Assembly: GCF_000504285.1 (NCBI RefSeq)
Contig: NZ_KI632511.1
Location: 7,484,154 to 7,548,153, forward strand
DNA: 64,000 bases
Reading direction: 5' to 3'
From: Actinospica robiniae DSM 44927
Lineage (GTDB): Bacteria; Actinomycetota; Actinomycetes; Streptomycetales; Catenulisporaceae
Part shown: positions 9,677-17,565 of the stretch, one piece after another
Numbering within the stretch: position 1 is the stretch's first letter
Layout: every line of letters starts with the position of its first letter
The notes under the pieces: model-generated
What the model saw: only the letters and a program-made list of their open reading frames with translations
Database searches by the model: none
Told to the model about the DNA's origin: nothing
Position numbers and translations under genes: made by a program

Positions 9677-10489
9677 ATGACCGGCCCCGGTGGCGGAGAT
9701 TCCACGAACGAGCGCGCCGGCGCCGCCACCGCCACGTCCGCCGGGAGGCGTCCGGGCGGATCGGGCCGGGTCTCCGACCTGCCCGCGCGCCTCTACGCCG
9801 CGCGGATGCGCACCCGGTCGCGCCGCCGCCGGCTCGCGGTCACCCTGACGGTCACCGCCTGCCTGCTCGCGCTGGTCGGCTACCTGGTGCTCTGGCACAC
9901 CTCGTTGATCGCGGTGAGCGCGGTCAAGGTGCAGGGCGCCAAGTCGATCTCCACCGCGACCGTGCTGGACGCCGCGCAGATCCCGGCCGGCAGCCCGATG
10001 GCCGCGCTCGATCCGGCCGCCGCGGCCGCGCGGATCGAGCGCGTTCCGCAGGTCGCCTCGGCCACGGTCCGGCGCGACTGGCCGGGCACGGTGCTGATCA
10101 GCGTGGTCGAGCGGGTGCCCGCGGCGCTGGTGCCGGACGCCGGGGGCTACGCGATCGTGGACGGCGGCGGGGTGGTGCTCGGTCAGAGTGCGAAGACGCG
10201 CTCCGGGCTGCCGGTGATCGACGTCTCCGGCGCGGCGAAGGACGCGCAGGTGGTGCCCGGCGCGCTGGCCGCGCTGCGGGCGCTGCCGGCCGATGTGGAC
10301 CGGCGCATCTCCTCGATCACCGCGACCGATCCCTATGCCATCACTCTGACGCTCGCCGGCGGCGTCACGGTGAATTGGGGCGGTGGCGACGACGCCGTCG
10401 ACAAAGCGCGCGACCTCGTGGCGCTGATGCGCACGGGCCACGCCCACCACTACGATGTGAGCGCTCCGAATGCCCCGGCGAAGTCGTGA
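9677..10489 (+). CDS. ftsQ: cell division protein FtsQ/DivIB
   Basis: 270 residues. The cytoplasmic N-terminus is rich in Gly/Arg, one membrane segment spans about residues 54-75, and a POTRA domain follows (VSAVKVQGAKSISTATVLDAA), then the FtsQ beta domain with the VERVPAALV element. FtsQ links the divisome subunits FtsL/FtsB to FtsW/FtsI outside the membrane. It starts 8 bp after murC, in the same operon, and is followed by a 234-bp regulatory gap before ftsZ. Confidence 0.92.
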   Translation: MTGPGGGDSTNERAGAATATSAGRRPGGSGRVSDLPARLYAARMRTRSRRRRLAVTLTVTACLLALVGYLVLWHTSLIAVSAVKVQGAKSISTATVLDAAQIPAGSPMAALDPAAAAARIERVPQVASATVRRDWPGTVLISVVERVPAALVPDAGGYAIVDGGGVVLGQSAKTRSGLPVIDVSGAAKDAQVVPGALAALRALPADVDRRISSITATDPYAITLTLAGGVTVNWGGGDDAVDKARDLVALMRTGHAHHYDVSAPNAPAKS

Positions 10490-10526
10490 AATAGCCTGAC
10501 AATACGGTGAAGCGTGGAAGAATAAG

Positions 10527-10551
10527 CGAAACTGTCCGGGGGTCAGTTTCG
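10527..10551. repeat. 8-bp inverted repeat upstream of ftsZ
   Basis: CGAAACTG (10527-10534) and CAGTTTCG (10544-10551) form a perfect inverted repeat with a 9-nt G-rich loop. It lies 17 bp before a candidate promoter. It could be a protein-binding site or a weak attenuator. No T-run follows. Confidence 0.55.
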
Positions 10552-10560
10552 GCGTGTTCG

Positions 10561-10590
10561 TTGCGGGGCGTGCGTCCGGCGACCTACTGT
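10561..10590 (+). promoter_or_regulatory. candidate ftsZ promoter
   Basis: TTGCGG (10561-10566) and TACTGT (10585-10590) with an 18-bp spacer, about 130 bp before the ftsZ start. A second possible -35 TTGACG stands at 10621. Streptomyces ftsZ is known to have several promoters in this gap; which one is active here cannot be told from sequence. Confidence 0.45.
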
Positions 10591-10723
10591 CGTGTCGTCG
10601 ATCGAGTCATCGAGATGATGTTGACGGCCGTCAGGGGCGATAAAGTCTTTGAGCGGACCGTGTGCGCGGCCACCCGTGCGCGCCGCGGCGGACCAACTCA
10701 CCAGTGCGAGAGGCCTTCGAATC

Positions 10724-11860
10724 GTGGGTGCACCCCAGAACTACCTCGCCGTCATCAAAGTCGTGGGCATCGGCGGCGGCGGTGTCAACGCCATCAACCG
10801 TATGATCGAGGTCGGACTCAAGGGTGTCGAGTTCATCGCGATCAACACGGATGCGCAGGCGCTGTTGATGAGCGACGCCGACGTCAAACTCGACGTCGGC
10901 CGTGAACTGACCCGCGGGCTCGGCGCCGGCGCCAATCCCGAAGTCGGCAAGAAGGCCGCGGACGACCACGCCGAGGAGATCGAAGAGGTCATCAAGGGCG
11001 CGGACATGGTGTTCGTCACCGCCGGCGAGGGCGGCGGCACCGGCACCGGCGGCGCCCCCGTGGTGGCCCGGATCGCCCGTTCGCTCGGCGCGCTGACCAT
11101 CGGCGTGGTCACCCGGCCGTTCACCTTCGAGGGACGGCGCCGGGCCACCCAGGCCGAGGAGGGCATCTCCGCGCTGCGCGAGGAGGTCGACACCCTCATC
11201 GTGATCCCGAACGACCGGCTGCTGTCCATCTCCGCGCCCGGCGCCACCGTGCTCGACGCGTTCAAGTCGGCCGACCAGGTGCTGCTCAGCGGCGTCCAGG
11301 GGATCACCGACCTGATCACCACCCCGGGCCTGATCAACCTGGACTTCGCCGACGTGAAGTCGGTGATGTCCGAGGCGGGCTCCGCGCTGATGGGCATCGG
11401 CTCGGCCCGCGGCGAGAACCGGGCCACCGCGGCGGCCGAGATGGCCATCTCCTCCCCGCTGCTCGAGGCCTCCATCGACGGCGCGCGCGGCGTGCTGCTG
11501 TCCATCTCCGGCGGCTCGGACCTCGGCCTGTTCGAGATCAATGAGGCCGCGCAGCTGGTCTCCGAGGCCGCGCACCAGGACGCGAACATCATCTTCGGCG
11601 CCGTCATCGACGACGGGCTCGGCGACGAGGTGCGGGTGACCGTGATCGCCGCGGGCTTCGACGGCGGCCAGCCGTCCAAGCGCCGGGAGTCCGCCGCGCC
11701 GCGCCGCACCGAGACGGTCGAGAACACCACCGCGGTCAACGGCATGCTCGGCTCGCTGCCGCGCCGGGAGGACGACGAGCCCACCCAGGTGCTGCCGATC
11801 CCGCCGACCCGGGCCGAGGACGACATCGACATCCCGGACTTCCTCAAGAACCTGAACTGA
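10724..11860 (+). CDS. ftsZ: cell division GTPase FtsZ
   Basis: 378 residues from GTG 10724. The frame is open from 10649, but homologous FtsZ proteins of actinomycetes begin with the [11 protein letters not shown] sequence found directly after this GTG, so the upstream 25 codons are not used. FtsZ polymerises into the Z ring. Seen: GGGGVNAIN near residues 17-24, NTDAQAL near 42, the GTP signature [11 protein letters not shown] near 104-114, NLDFADV (T7 loop) near 205-211, a variable linker and the conserved tail DIDIPDFLK that binds SepF and other partners. Confidence 0.98.
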   Translation: MGAPQNYLAVIKVVGIGGGGVNAINRMIEVGLKGVEFIAINTDAQALLMSDADVKLDVGRELTRGLGAGANPEVGKKAADDHAEEIEEVIKGADMVFVTAGEGGGTGTGGAPVVARIARSLGALTIGVVTRPFTFEGRRRATQAEEGISALREEVDTLIVIPNDRLLSISAPGATVLDAFKSADQVLLSGVQGITDLITTPGLINLDFADVKSVMSEAGSALMGIGSARGENRATAAAEMAISSPLLEASIDGARGVLLSISGGSDLGLFEINEAAQLVSEAAHQDANIIFGAVIDDGLGDEVRVTVIAAGFDGGQPSKRRESAAPRRTETVENTTAVNGMLGSLPRREDDEPTQVLPIPPTRAEDDIDIPDFLKNLN

Positions 11861-11905
11861 CGCCGGCCGTCGGCGCCCTCCCGGAGCACCGGATAGGCTC
11901 CGCGC

Positions 11906-12640
11906 GTGGAGATCTACCAGCACGGGCGGATCCGGTTCGCCTTCTCGGACCGGCACGGCGGCGTGAGCGCCCCACCCTACGGATCGCTCAACCTCGCCGA
12001 CCACGTGGGCGACGACCCGCAGGTGGTGGCTTCCAACCGCGCGCTGGCCGCGCGGTCGCTGGGCCTCGAGCCCGAGCACGTGGTGTATCTGACGCAGGTT
12101 CACGGGGCCGAGGTGGCCCGCGCGCACGGTCCGTGGCCCGGCGCGCGCCCGGAGGCGGACGCCAGCGTCACCGACGTCCCCGGTCTGGCCCTCGCCATCC
12201 TGGTGGCCGACTGCACTCCGGTGCTGCTCGCCGATCCCGACGCGGGCGTGGTGGCGGTCGCCCACGCGGGGCGCCCGGGGATGGCCGCCGGCGTGGTGCC
12301 GGCCACGGTCGGGCGGATGCGCGAGCTCGGCGCCGAGCCCGAGCGGATCATCGCCTACACCGGCCCGGCCGTCTGCGGGGCCTGCTACGAGGTCCCGGAC
12401 GCGATGCGGGCGCAGGTGGCCGAGCGGGTGCCCGAGTCCTGGGCGGTGACCCGGCAGGGGACCGCGGCGGTGGACGTGCCCGGCGGCGTCTGGGCGCAGC
12501 TGCGCGCGGCCGGGATCGCCGAGGCGAACGCGCACCGCTCGCCGCTGTGCGCGATGGAGTCGGCGGACCACTATTCCTACCGCCGCGAGGGCGTCACCGG
12601 CCGGTTCGCCGGCTTCGCCTGGATCGAGCGCGCGTGCTAG
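11906..12640 (+). CDS. pgeF: peptidoglycan editing factor PgeF (YfiH/DUF152, laccase-like)
   Basis: 244 residues. The YfiH fold is seen in VSAPPYGSLNLADHVGDD, the TQVHGAEV motif near residue 65, VADCTPVLLAD with its metal-site Cys near residue 102, AHAGRPG near 119 and GPAVCGACYEV near 152-162. In E. coli the family removes wrongly built UDP-MurNAc-L-Ser precursors; older annotations call it polyphenol oxidase. The position after ftsZ is typical of actinobacteria. A -10 box TAGGCT (11894-11899) lies 6 nt before the GTG, so it can be made from a leaderless mRNA. The end overlaps yggS. Confidence 0.9.
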   Translation: MEIYQHGRIRFAFSDRHGGVSAPPYGSLNLADHVGDDPQVVASNRALAARSLGLEPEHVVYLTQVHGAEVARAHGPWPGARPEADASVTDVPGLALAILVADCTPVLLADPDAGVVAVAHAGRPGMAAGVVPATVGRMRELGAEPERIIAYTGPAVCGACYEVPDAMRAQVAERVPESWAVTRQGTAAVDVPGGVWAQLRAAGIAEANAHRSPLCAMESADHYSYRREGVTGRFAGFAWIERAC

Positions 12641-13374
12641 CGGACGGGCGCCGGGCCGAGATCGCGGCGAACCTGGCCGGAGTCAGGGCCCGGATCGAGG
12701 CGGCCTGCGCCGCGGCCGGCCGTTCGCCCGAGGAGGTGAATCTGGTCGCGGTGACGAAGTTCCGGCCGGCCGTCGACGCGCTGCACCTCTACGCGCTCGG
12801 GCAGCGGGTGTTCGGGGAGAACCGGGACCAGGAGGCGGCGCCGAAGGCGGCCGAGGTGGCCGCCGCACTTGCCGACACGGCGTCGGATCCTTTCCCCGAA
12901 TGGCACTTCATCGGACAGCTGCAGACCAATAAGGTGAAATCAGTCGTCTCCTATGCGGACGTGATCGAGTCGGTCGACCGCCCGGAACTCGCGGCGGCGC
13001 TGGCGAAGGCGGCCGAGCGGGCCGGGCGCAGGCCGCGCTGCCTGGTCCAGGTCAATCTGGACCCGGCCGCCGAGCGCGACGCCGGCGGCCGCGGCGGCGC
13101 CCATCCGCAGGACGTGCTGCGGGTCGCCGACGCCGTGGCGCGCAGCGGCGTGCTTCGGCTCGAAGGGCTGATGGCGGTGGCGCCGCTCGGCGCCGCGCCG
13201 GAACCGGCGTTCGAGCGGCTCGCGGCCCTTGCCGCGAAACTGCGTGGCGTCCATCCTGATGCCATGTCACTCTCGGCGGGGATGAGTGGGGATCTGGAGG
13301 CCGCGGTGGCGGCGGGGGCGACACACGTGCGGATCGGGTCCGCCTTGCTCGGTGGCAGACCTCCGCTGCGGTAA
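12634..13374 (+). CDS. yggS: YggS/PLPBP-family pyridoxal-phosphate-binding protein
   Basis: 246 residues from GTG 12634, which overlaps the pgeF stop by 7 bp. It is a single alanine-racemase-like TIM barrel without the second racemase domain. The PLP lysine is in LVAVTKF near residue 37; FGENRDQE, WHFIGQLQTNK and the C-terminal SAGMSGDLEAAVAAGATHVRIGSAL phosphate-binding part are typical. The family keeps vitamin B6 pools in balance and is not known to be an enzyme. The small insert DAGGRGGAHPQD near residue 150 is longer than in E. coli YggS. Confidence 0.93.
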   Translation: MLADGRRAEIAANLAGVRARIEAACAAAGRSPEEVNLVAVTKFRPAVDALHLYALGQRVFGENRDQEAAPKAAEVAAALADTASDPFPEWHFIGQLQTNKVKSVVSYADVIESVDRPELAAALAKAAERAGRRPRCLVQVNLDPAAERDAGGRGGAHPQDVLRVADAVARSGVLRLEGLMAVAPLGAAPEPAFERLAALAAKLRGVHPDAMSLSAGMSGDLEAAVAAGATHVRIGSALLGGRPPLR

Positions 13375-13482
13375 CGTCGTGATTCACCGCGAGTGTTCAT
13401 GGTTAAAGCCGATCAGCCGCTGACTGAGACATCGCACCATCGCCGACATCGCGTCATCGCCCACCGACGGAAGGACGGGCAC

Positions 13483-14148
13483 ATGCCGGGGTTCATCAAG
13501 AAGACGGCCGTCTACCTCGGCTTGTCCGAGGGCGACGATCCGTACGCTTACGAAGAGGAGTACGAGGGCGAGGAGGAGGGCGAGCCGCGCCCGCTCGGCG
13601 CGTCGCAGCACCGTGACGAGGACGAGCGCGAGGAGGAGTACGTCCCGCGCTTCGCCCAGCAGGCGCCGCGCTACGCCGAGGCCCCGGTGCGTTCGGCCGA
13701 GCCGGCCGAGCAGGAGGTGCGCCCGCTCTTCCTGGCCGCGCCGCGCCGCCCGAGTGTCCCGGCCGGCCGGGTCGGCGGCGTCCCCGAGCCGGTCCGGCCG
13801 ACGCCGGTCGCGGTGCTGGCGGAGCCGTACGAGCGGCAGGGCGGCGGCAGCGGCGGGGGCGGCGGCGAGCCCTACCGCATCACGACCCTGCATCCGCAGC
13901 GGTACGACGACGCGCGCACGATCGGCGAGCACTTCCGGGACGGCACCCCGGTGATCATGAACCTGAGCGAGATGGGCGACACGGACGCGAAGCGCCTGGT
14001 CGACTTCGCCGCGGGCTTGGTCTTCGGCCTGCGGGGAAGCATCGAGAGAGTGACGCAGAAGGTGTTCCTGCTCTCACCTGCTAACGTCGATGTCACGGCC
14101 GAGGACAAGGCCCGCATCGCCGAGGGCGGGTTCTTCAACCAGAGCTGA
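13483..14148 (+). CDS. sepF: cell division protein SepF
   Basis: 221 residues from ATG 13483. The frame is open 30 codons further up, but SepF proteins begin with an amphipathic membrane-binding helix, here [14 protein letters not shown], and a GGAAGGA-type ribosome site precedes this ATG. An acidic, then Pro/Gly-rich linker runs to about residue 125. The C-terminal SepF domain (about 130-215) contains [21 protein letters not shown] and [18 protein letters not shown]. SepF anchors FtsZ to the membrane in Gram-positives lacking FtsA. Confidence 0.93.
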   Translation: MPGFIKKTAVYLGLSEGDDPYAYEEEYEGEEEGEPRPLGASQHRDEDEREEEYVPRFAQQAPRYAEAPVRSAEPAEQEVRPLFLAAPRRPSVPAGRVGGVPEPVRPTPVAVLAEPYERQGGGSGGGGGEPYRITTLHPQRYDDARTIGEHFRDGTPVIMNLSEMGDTDAKRLVDFAAGLVFGLRGSIERVTQKVFLLSPANVDVTAEDKARIAEGGFFNQS

Positions 14149-14207
14149 CCAGCGGTGTCCGACCGGACGCCGACGGTGACGGCGCTCCGGAAGGAACGGT
14201 GTGACTC

Positions 14208-14495
14208 ATGGGACATGTGGTCATCGAGATCGTGATTGTGGCCCTGTGGGTGTACTGGATCCTGTTCATGTTCCGGCTGGTCATGTCGTGGGTTTTCCAA
14301 TTCGCCCGCTCCTACGACCCGCACGGTGTCATGCTGGTTGCCGTGGAGTCCGCCTACACCGCCACCGATCCCCCGCTGAAGTTCCTGCGGCGGTACATCC
14401 CGCCGCTGCGCATCGGCGGAATGGCGCTCGACCTGGCGTTCTTTCTGTTACTGATCATCTTGTACCTGGCGATCCAGTTCGTCGGGAGCATCTGA
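14208..14495 (+). CDS. YggT family membrane protein
   Basis: 95 residues with two hydrophobic segments (about residues 3-28 and 68-92). The segment between them, TDPPLKFLRRYIPPLRIGGMALDLAFF, is the YggT signature (PPL..LR..IPP). The family lies between sepF and divIVA in most actinobacteria; its molecular role is not known, though a link to division or to osmotic stress has been proposed for relatives. AAGGAA lies just before the ATG. Confidence 0.88.
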   Translation: MGHVVIEIVIVALWVYWILFMFRLVMSWVFQFARSYDPHGVMLVAVESAYTATDPPLKFLRRYIPPLRIGGMALDLAFFLLLIILYLAIQFVGSI

Positions 14496-14511
14496 CGATA
14501 CATAACAGCCA

Positions 14512-14533
14512 GGACACGAGATATTGTCTGTCC
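14512..14533. promoter_or_regulatory. candidate divIVA promoter/operator
   Basis: An interrupted inverted repeat (GGACA at 14512-14516, TGTCC at 14529-14533) surrounds an AT-rich TATTGT that could be a -10 box at 14522-14527. No good -35 is seen. It lies about 35 bp before divIVA. Confidence 0.3.
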
Positions 14534-14564
14534 GGTACGCCGACGACCACGCCGAGGTGAAGAG

Positions 14565-15677
14565 ATGCCGTTGACCCCCGAGGATGTTCACAACAAGCAG
14601 TTCACGACCGTCCGCCTACGCGAGGGTTACGACGAGGAAGAAGTCGATGCCTTCCTCGACGAGGTGGAGGCGGAACTGACCCGCCTGCTGCGCGAGAACG
14701 AGGAGCTGCGGGCCAAGCTGGCCGCCGCGACCCGGGCCGCCGCCCAGGCGCAGCAGCAGGCCCAGCAGGCGAGCATGGACCGCGGCCCCGGGCCGATGGA
14801 CCGCCCGCCGCTGGACCGCGCGCCGGTGCCGATGGACCGCATGCCGCAGCGGCGCGAGCCGCAGCCCATACCTCCGCAGCTGCCGGCCCCGATGCCGATG
14901 GCGATGGCGGTCCCGCAGCAGCCGCAGTTCCAGCCCGGCGGCGACTCGGCCGCGCGCGTGCTGGCGCTGGCCCAGCAGACCGCGGACCAGGCGATCGCGG
15001 AGGCCCGCAACGAGGCCAACAAGATCGTCGGCGAGGCGCGCACCCGGGCCGACGGCCTCGAGCGCGAGGCCCGCGGCAAGGCCGAGGCGCTGGAGCGTGA
15101 CGCGCAGGAGAAGCACCGCGTGGCGATGGGCACGCTGGAGCAGGCCCGCGCCTCGCTCGAGCGCAAGGTCGAGGACCTGCGCGCGTTCGAGCGCGAGTAC
15201 CGGCAGCGGCTCAAGTCGTACCTGGAGAGCCAGATGCGCCAGCTGGAGTCCAACTCCAGCGACGACTCCGCGCTGGCCCGCTCCTCGGCGTCGAACTTCG
15301 GCGGCGGCGTCCCGCAGCTCGGCCCCGGCCCGTCCGCTCCGGCCCCGCAGGCTCCGCTGCCCCCGCAGCCGATGCCCGGCATGGCCGGTATGGGCAACAT
15401 GGGCAACATGGGCGCACCCGCGTTCGGCGGCGGCATGGGCGCGAGCGGTTCGGGCATGGTCCCGGGCCTCGGCCAGTCCGGCCCGCAGGGCGGCTACGCC
15501 TCCGCGGTCCCGGCCCCGCCGATGCCCGCGCCCGCCATGGCCGGCTCCTCGATGAGCCAGATGACCCAGACCATGGCCCCGATCCGGCCCGGCGTCCCGC
15601 CGCAGCCGAACCCGGGCATCCCGCAGGCGCCGTCTCCGATGCGCGGTTTCCTGATCGACGAGGACCCCGAGTCCTGA
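14565..15677 (+). CDS. divIVA: polar growth scaffold DivIVA (Wag31-like)
   Basis: 370 residues. The N-terminal membrane-curvature domain is seen as PLTPEDVHNKQF then REGYDEEEVDAFLDEVEAEL, followed by a short coiled coil. A Gln/Pro/Met-rich linker with repeated MDR motifs (about residues 67-125) separates it from a second, longer coiled coil (about 130-225). The tail has Met-Gly repeats (GMGNMGNMG near 275). In actinomycetes DivIVA marks hyphal tips and directs apical wall growth; it is longer than the Bacillus protein because of the linker and tail. Confidence 0.95.
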   Translation: MPLTPEDVHNKQFTTVRLREGYDEEEVDAFLDEVEAELTRLLRENEELRAKLAAATRAAAQAQQQAQQASMDRGPGPMDRPPLDRAPVPMDRMPQRREPQPIPPQLPAPMPMAMAVPQQPQFQPGGDSAARVLALAQQTADQAIAEARNEANKIVGEARTRADGLEREARGKAEALERDAQEKHRVAMGTLEQARASLERKVEDLRAFEREYRQRLKSYLESQMRQLESNSSDDSALARSSASNFGGGVPQLGPGPSAPAPQAPLPPQPMPGMAGMGNMGNMGAPAFGGGMGASGSGMVPGLGQSGPQGGYASAVPAPPMPAPAMAGSSMSQMTQTMAPIRPGVPPQPNPGIPQAPSPMRGFLIDEDPES

Positions 15678-15710
15678 GCCGACGCGGCCACCACGGCTGA
15701 CGGCCGGTCG

Positions 15711-15734
15711 GCCCGGGCGAGTCGGAGCCCGGGC
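15711..15734 (+). terminator. possible terminator after divIVA
   Basis: Two copies of the palindrome GCCCGGGC with an 8-nt loop form an 8-bp all-GC hairpin 34 bp past the divIVA stop. No T-run follows, so it is less certain than the others. Confidence 0.5.
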
Positions 15735-15818
15735 GCCGTCGACCACGCGCCGGAGCGTCGCGCTCCGCGCGGCGCGCGCCTCTTCTCGCGCGTGCGGTCG
15801 GCTGCTTGACTGGCCGGT

Positions 15819-17504
15819 GTGGAGCAGTCCTCGCCCGCCTTGGGATGGCGGGCCGCGCTCGCCGCGGCGAGCGCCGGATACGCGCCCGCGCCGCCACGCC
15901 CGCCGGCGTCCTCGGACCCGGGGGTGGTGGGCCCCTACCGGATCGAGGCGGTGCTGGGGCAGGGCGGCATGGGCAGGGTGTTCCTGGCCAGGGACACACG
16001 GGATGAACGGGCTGGGCCGGCGGCGGTGAAGGTCCTGGCCCGGACCGAGGACGCGACAGCGTGGTCGCGGTTTCGACGGGAGTTGCAGGCGGCGCGCCGG
16101 GTGCACGGGCACGGGACGGCGCGCGTCCTCGACGGGGATGCCGAGGCGGATCCGCCCTGGTTGGCGGCCGAGTACATCGCCGGACCGACGCTGGAGCGGC
16201 TGGTGGCCGAACGCGGTCCGCTGGAGCCGGCGGCGGCCGCGGCCCTCGCGGTGGGCGTGGCCGGCGCGCTCGGTGAGATCCACGCGGCGGACGTGGTGCA
16301 CCGCGACTTGAAGCCCGCCAACATCGTCCTGGCCGCCGACGGACCGCGGGTGGTGGACTTCGGCATCGCGCGCACGGCAGACGCGACCACCCTCAGCCTG
16401 GCCGGATGGGCCATGGGCACGCCCGGCTTCATGTCTCCCGAGCAGATCACCGACCCGCGCGCGGTCGGACCCGAGGCGGACGTCTTCGCGCTCGGCTCGG
16501 TGCTGGTCTTCGCCACGACGGGGTCGTCGCCGTACCGCGGGGGAGATCCGGCCGCCGTGGTCTACCGGATCGTGCACGGCGAGCCGCGTCTTTCCGGCGT
16601 CCCGGCTTCCCTGCGTCCGCTGGTCGAGGCCTGCCTGGCCCGGGATCCGGCGGCGAGGCCGCGGGCGGAGGCGGTGGCCGCGGCGGCCCTGCGCATCGTG
16701 GACTTCGAGCTGGAACGGCAGGCCGCGCTCGCCGCCGAGCCGGTCGAGATGCTGGCCGGCACCGCGCCGCCGCTGATCCTGCCGCTTCCGCCTGCCTCTG
16801 ATCCGGACGATCTGACCCTCGGCACGCGCACCACCGCAGACCGTGTCGCGGCCGGCGGCCGGCGTCGCCCCCGCGCCCGCCTACTCGCGCTGCTCGCCGT
16901 GCTCGCGGTCGGAGCGCTCGGCGCGTCGGGCTGGTTCGCGGCTCAAGCTCTCGCGCACCCCTGGCCGAGTACGGGAGCGAGCAGCCAGGCACGGAGCCCA
17001 GCGAGCACTCGCGCCGCCTCGACGGGGTTCGCAGGAGGCACGGTGACGCTCGGACCGGGCTGTGCCGCCTCGACTCGGGGTGTGTTTTCCGTCACATCGC
17101 CGACGCTGGAGGAGGACGTCGGCGGGGGAGATCCGGCCTGCGGCCGGGCGGCCGACGCCTTCCGCAAGTCCGGCGCCGCCACAGATCCGACGCCGCCGAC
17201 CTCGCAGGCGGTCTGGCACTTCCGCTTCCACCGCGCGGTGCGCTGCACGCTCTCCGTCTACATCGCGAACACCGACCCGTCGTCGGGCCAAGCCGTCTAC
17301 GAAGTCACCGCGCACGGGCGCACCACCACGTTCACGATCGAGCAGACCACGTTCAAGGGCGGCTTCACCACGCCCGGCGCCCTCAACGGGCTGATCGCCC
17401 CCGACGGCGACATCGTGCTCGTACTCACCGACCTGAGCGCGCATCAGGGTGACACCAACCACGTCACCGCATCGTCTGTCGCCGCTGCCTGCCAACCGAA
17501 CTGA
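15819..17504 (+). CDS. membrane serine/threonine protein kinase (PknB-like)
   Basis: 561 residues. The Hanks kinase domain covers about residues 35-290: glycine loop LGQGGMGRVFLA near 45, catalytic Lys in AAVKVLA near 70, HRDLKPANIVL near 161, DFGIA near 180 and GTPGFMSPEQ near 200. A basic juxtamembrane stretch leads to one membrane segment near 352-376 (LLALLAVLAVGALGASGWF). The outer part of about 180 residues has three or more Cys and no PASTA repeats, so it is an unknown sensor domain. GTG start; alternatives are near. The gene is convergent with ileS. Confidence 0.9.
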   Translation: MEQSSPALGWRAALAAASAGYAPAPPRPPASSDPGVVGPYRIEAVLGQGGMGRVFLARDTRDERAGPAAVKVLARTEDATAWSRFRRELQAARRVHGHGTARVLDGDAEADPPWLAAEYIAGPTLERLVAERGPLEPAAAAALAVGVAGALGEIHAADVVHRDLKPANIVLAADGPRVVDFGIARTADATTLSLAGWAMGTPGFMSPEQITDPRAVGPEADVFALGSVLVFATTGSSPYRGGDPAAVVYRIVHGEPRLSGVPASLRPLVEACLARDPAARPRAEAVAAAALRIVDFELERQAALAAEPVEMLAGTAPPLILPLPPASDPDDLTLGTRTTADRVAAGGRRRPRARLLALLAVLAVGALGASGWFAAQALAHPWPSTGASSQARSPASTRAASTGFAGGTVTLGPGCAASTRGVFSVTSPTLEEDVGGGDPACGRAADAFRKSGAATDPTPPTSQAVWHFRFHRAVRCTLSVYIANTDPSSGQAVYEVTAHGRTTTFTIEQTTFKGGFTTPGALNGLIAPDGDIVLVLTDLSAHQGDTNHVTASSVAAACQPN

Positions 17505-17507
17505 ACG

Positions 17508-17544
17508 CACGTCAGCCCGGGCCGGATGAGCCCGGGCTGACGTG
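17508..17544. terminator. bidirectional terminator between the kinase gene and ileS
   Basis: Perfect 15-bp inverted repeat (CACGTCAGCCCGGGC and complement) with a 7-nt loop, starting 4 bp after the kinase stop and ending 21 bp before the ileS stop. It serves the two convergent genes. Confidence 0.85.
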
Positions 17545-17565
17545 ATCAGCTCACTGACCGGTCGA

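Noticed and set aside
10649-10723. Upstream extension of ftsZ
   Set aside because: The conserved FtsZ start lies at GTG 10724; the extension covers a promoter region.
10507-10905. 132-codon ORF overlapping the ftsZ start
   Set aside because: It is out of frame with ftsZ, has no motif and lies in the regulatory gap.
15381-15450. Tandem ATGGGCAAC repeats in divIVA as a possible minisatellite or CRISPR-like repeat
   Set aside because: They encode the Met-Gly-rich tail of DivIVA in frame and have only two full units.
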